NCBI GenBank assembly: GCA_964585545.1
Contig: CAZPDT010000010.1
Coordinates: forward strand, 1-64,000
Reading direction: 5' to 3'
Origin: Brumimicrobium sp964585545
GTDB lineage: Bacteria; Bacteroidota; Bacteroidia; Flavobacteriales_D; Crocinitomicaceae
Length of the DNA: 64,000 nt
The notes under the pieces are model-generated. The model saw nothing but the letters and a program-made list of their open reading frames with translations, had not been told where the DNA came from and searched no databases. Made by a program: the position numbers and the translations under genes. Below, in pieces: positions 62,942 through 64,000 of the stretch. Each line of letters begins with the position of its first letter. Position 1 is the first letter of the stretch.

Positions 62942-64000
62942 TCATATCTCTTGTAGTTCTACCATTTTTCGAAAACGGTCAGATGTTTTAGTCAACTCTT
63001 TAAAAGTTCCCTTACCGATAATCTTTCCTTGATCCATTAAATAAACTTGATCTGCTTTTTTGATTGTGGACAGTCGGTGAGCAATAATAAGAATAGTATA
63101 GGCTCCTTTCAATTGATCAATATTGTATTGGATTTCCTTTTCTGTTTCAGAATCCAAAGCAGAGGTGGCCTCATCCAAAATCAAAATATCAATATCTTTA
63201 TACAGTTCTCGAGCAATCGAAATACGCTGTTTCTGCCCACCCGAAAGGTTAATTCCTCTATTGCCTAAGAACGTATCTTCCTTTTTACTCAAAGTAGCTA
63301 TAAAAGTATGAATTGCCGCTTTACGGATTGCTTCTTGAAATCGTTGTTTATTTTCTACTGAAGGCTCTGCCCAAAAAGTTACGTTATTAAATATGGTGTC
63401 ATTAAAAATCACAGGCTCCTGAGAAATGTAACCAATTCTCGATTGATAAGAAGGCTTATTCAGTTCTGCAATATTGCATCCGTCAATAATGAGCTCGCCT
63501 GTACTTGGCGGAACCAATCCACAAATCAGGTTCACTAATGTTGTTTTTCCGCTACCACTTTCCCCTGCAAAAGCAACTGTTTGATTCTTTTCAATTGATA
63601 AATTAATCTCTTTCAAAATAGAAACATCATTGTTGAATCCAAATGATAAATTATTTAAAACAATTGATGATTTAAATCTTCCAATCTTTTTACTTCCTTC
63701 TTTTTCCTTTCCTTTTCTCAATTCTTGTTCGAAAGATGCCATATTGTCTAAAGAACCTGAATGGGACAAGAAGCTATTATAAAAGTTTTGAAATCCAATT
63801 AAAGCAGTTAATGCTCGATAAAAAAGAAGTAAACTCATTAAAATAGAGGCCAGTTGGCCATTAAAGGCATAAATCTGAATAAAAATAACTGCACAAACAA
63901 CAATGATAAGAAGAGGTTCCCGAGAACCCACGATTTGTGCATTGAGAAATCCAATTTTTTTATTGGTTACTTCGATGTTTTTAATACTCTTCGTTAACTT
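62942..64000 (-). CDS. ABC transporter, permease-ATPase fusion, partial
   Basis: The frame is open to the right edge of the window, so the N-terminal part lies outside. Visible are the end of a membrane domain (EPLLIIVVCAVIFIQIYAF; ILMSLLLFYRALTALIG), then the ATPase domain with Walker A GESGSGKTTLVNLICG, Q-loop YISQEPVIFND, signature LSGGQKQRISIARELY and Walker B ILILDEATSALDSETEKEI. This is the MsbA-like layout for exporting lipids or glycolipids. A short GTG-initiated version at 63931 is a truncated reading and not a true start. Location next to the glycosyltransferase suggests surface polysaccharide export. Confidence 0.9.
   Translation of the reverse strand, partial: KLTKSIKNIEVTNKKIGFLNAQIVGSREPLLIIVVCAVIFIQIYAFNGQLASILMSLLLFYRALTALIGFQNFYNSFLSHSGSLDNMASFEQELRKGKEKEGSKKIGRFKSSIVLNNLSFGFNNDVSILKEINLSIEKNQTVAFAGESGSGKTTLVNLICGLVPPSTGELIIDGCNIAELNKPSYQSRIGYISQEPVIFNDTIFNNVTFWAEPSVENKQRFQEAIRKAAIHTFIATLSKKEDTFLGNRGINLSGGQKQRISIARELYKDIDILILDEATSALDSETEKEIQYNIDQLKGAYTILIIAHRLSTIKKADQVYLMDQGKIIGKGTFKELTKTSDRFRKMVELQEI

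Overview
This AT-rich 64 kb window is chromosomal DNA from a member of the Bacteroidetes, most likely a flavobacterial lineage; I cannot name a genus. The indications are type IX secretion C-terminal sorting domains (YPNP-type) on secreted proteins, TAnnTTTG promoter -7 boxes with almost no Shine-Dalgarno sites, many short-signal lipoproteins, a one-chain glycine decarboxylase, and the gene order MerR - M23 peptidase - alaS. No rRNA, CRISPR array, phage or transposase gene is visible. One tRNA gene is present.

Layout. 0-8 kb: a lipoprotein, a roughly 1 kb gene-poor stretch with a decayed membrane-protein reading frame, an MbnP/MbnH-like pair (copper-linked lipoprotein plus di-haem peroxidase), three secreted proteins including an S41 protease, and an arsenate reductase/Acr3 arsenite pump pair behind a palindromic operator-like site. 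8-17 kb: a type IX-secreted protein preceded by an eight-unit heptanucleotide repeat, then a tightly overlapping minus-strand operon of a TPR/YwqK-repeat giant, an active DUF3857-transglutaminase and a cysteine-free DUF3857 paralogue. 17-22 kb: two tandem TPR-SpoIIE phosphatase genes whose last 1.1 kb appear identical. 22-33.6 kb: cardiolipin synthase, a secreted protein gene broken by two frame changes, a pentapeptide-repeat protein, an MDR oxidoreductase, a DUF308 membrane protein with a Cys-rich mini-protein, a lipoprotein, CsaA, DUF1304, NhaA, and a type IX-secreted PKD-type protein with one in-frame stop.

33.7-45 kb: an RND/MMPL exporter, a polyprenyl diphosphate synthase with an RNase D-like gene, a lipoprotein, a CTP-synthase-C-terminal-like protein, gcvP and the CAU-anticodon tRNA. 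45-54.7 kb: a small membrane protein, TonB, an OmpR-type response regulator and histidine kinase, an orphan CoA-transferase subunit A, penicillin-binding protein 1A, a DoxD-DoxA fusion and a methyltransferase. 55-64 kb: small membrane protein, MerR regulator, M23 peptidase, alaS, DUF3108, DUF4286, rsmA, a family 9 glycosyltransferase and the 3' part of an ABC transporter running off the window.

The window mixes housekeeping genes with envelope and stress functions. The most unusual parts are the transglutaminase/YwqK operon, the phosphatase pair that combines different sensors with one output module, the broken secreted genes (one with a dnaX-type slippery heptamer in the right phase), and at least two families of dispersed intergenic repeats.
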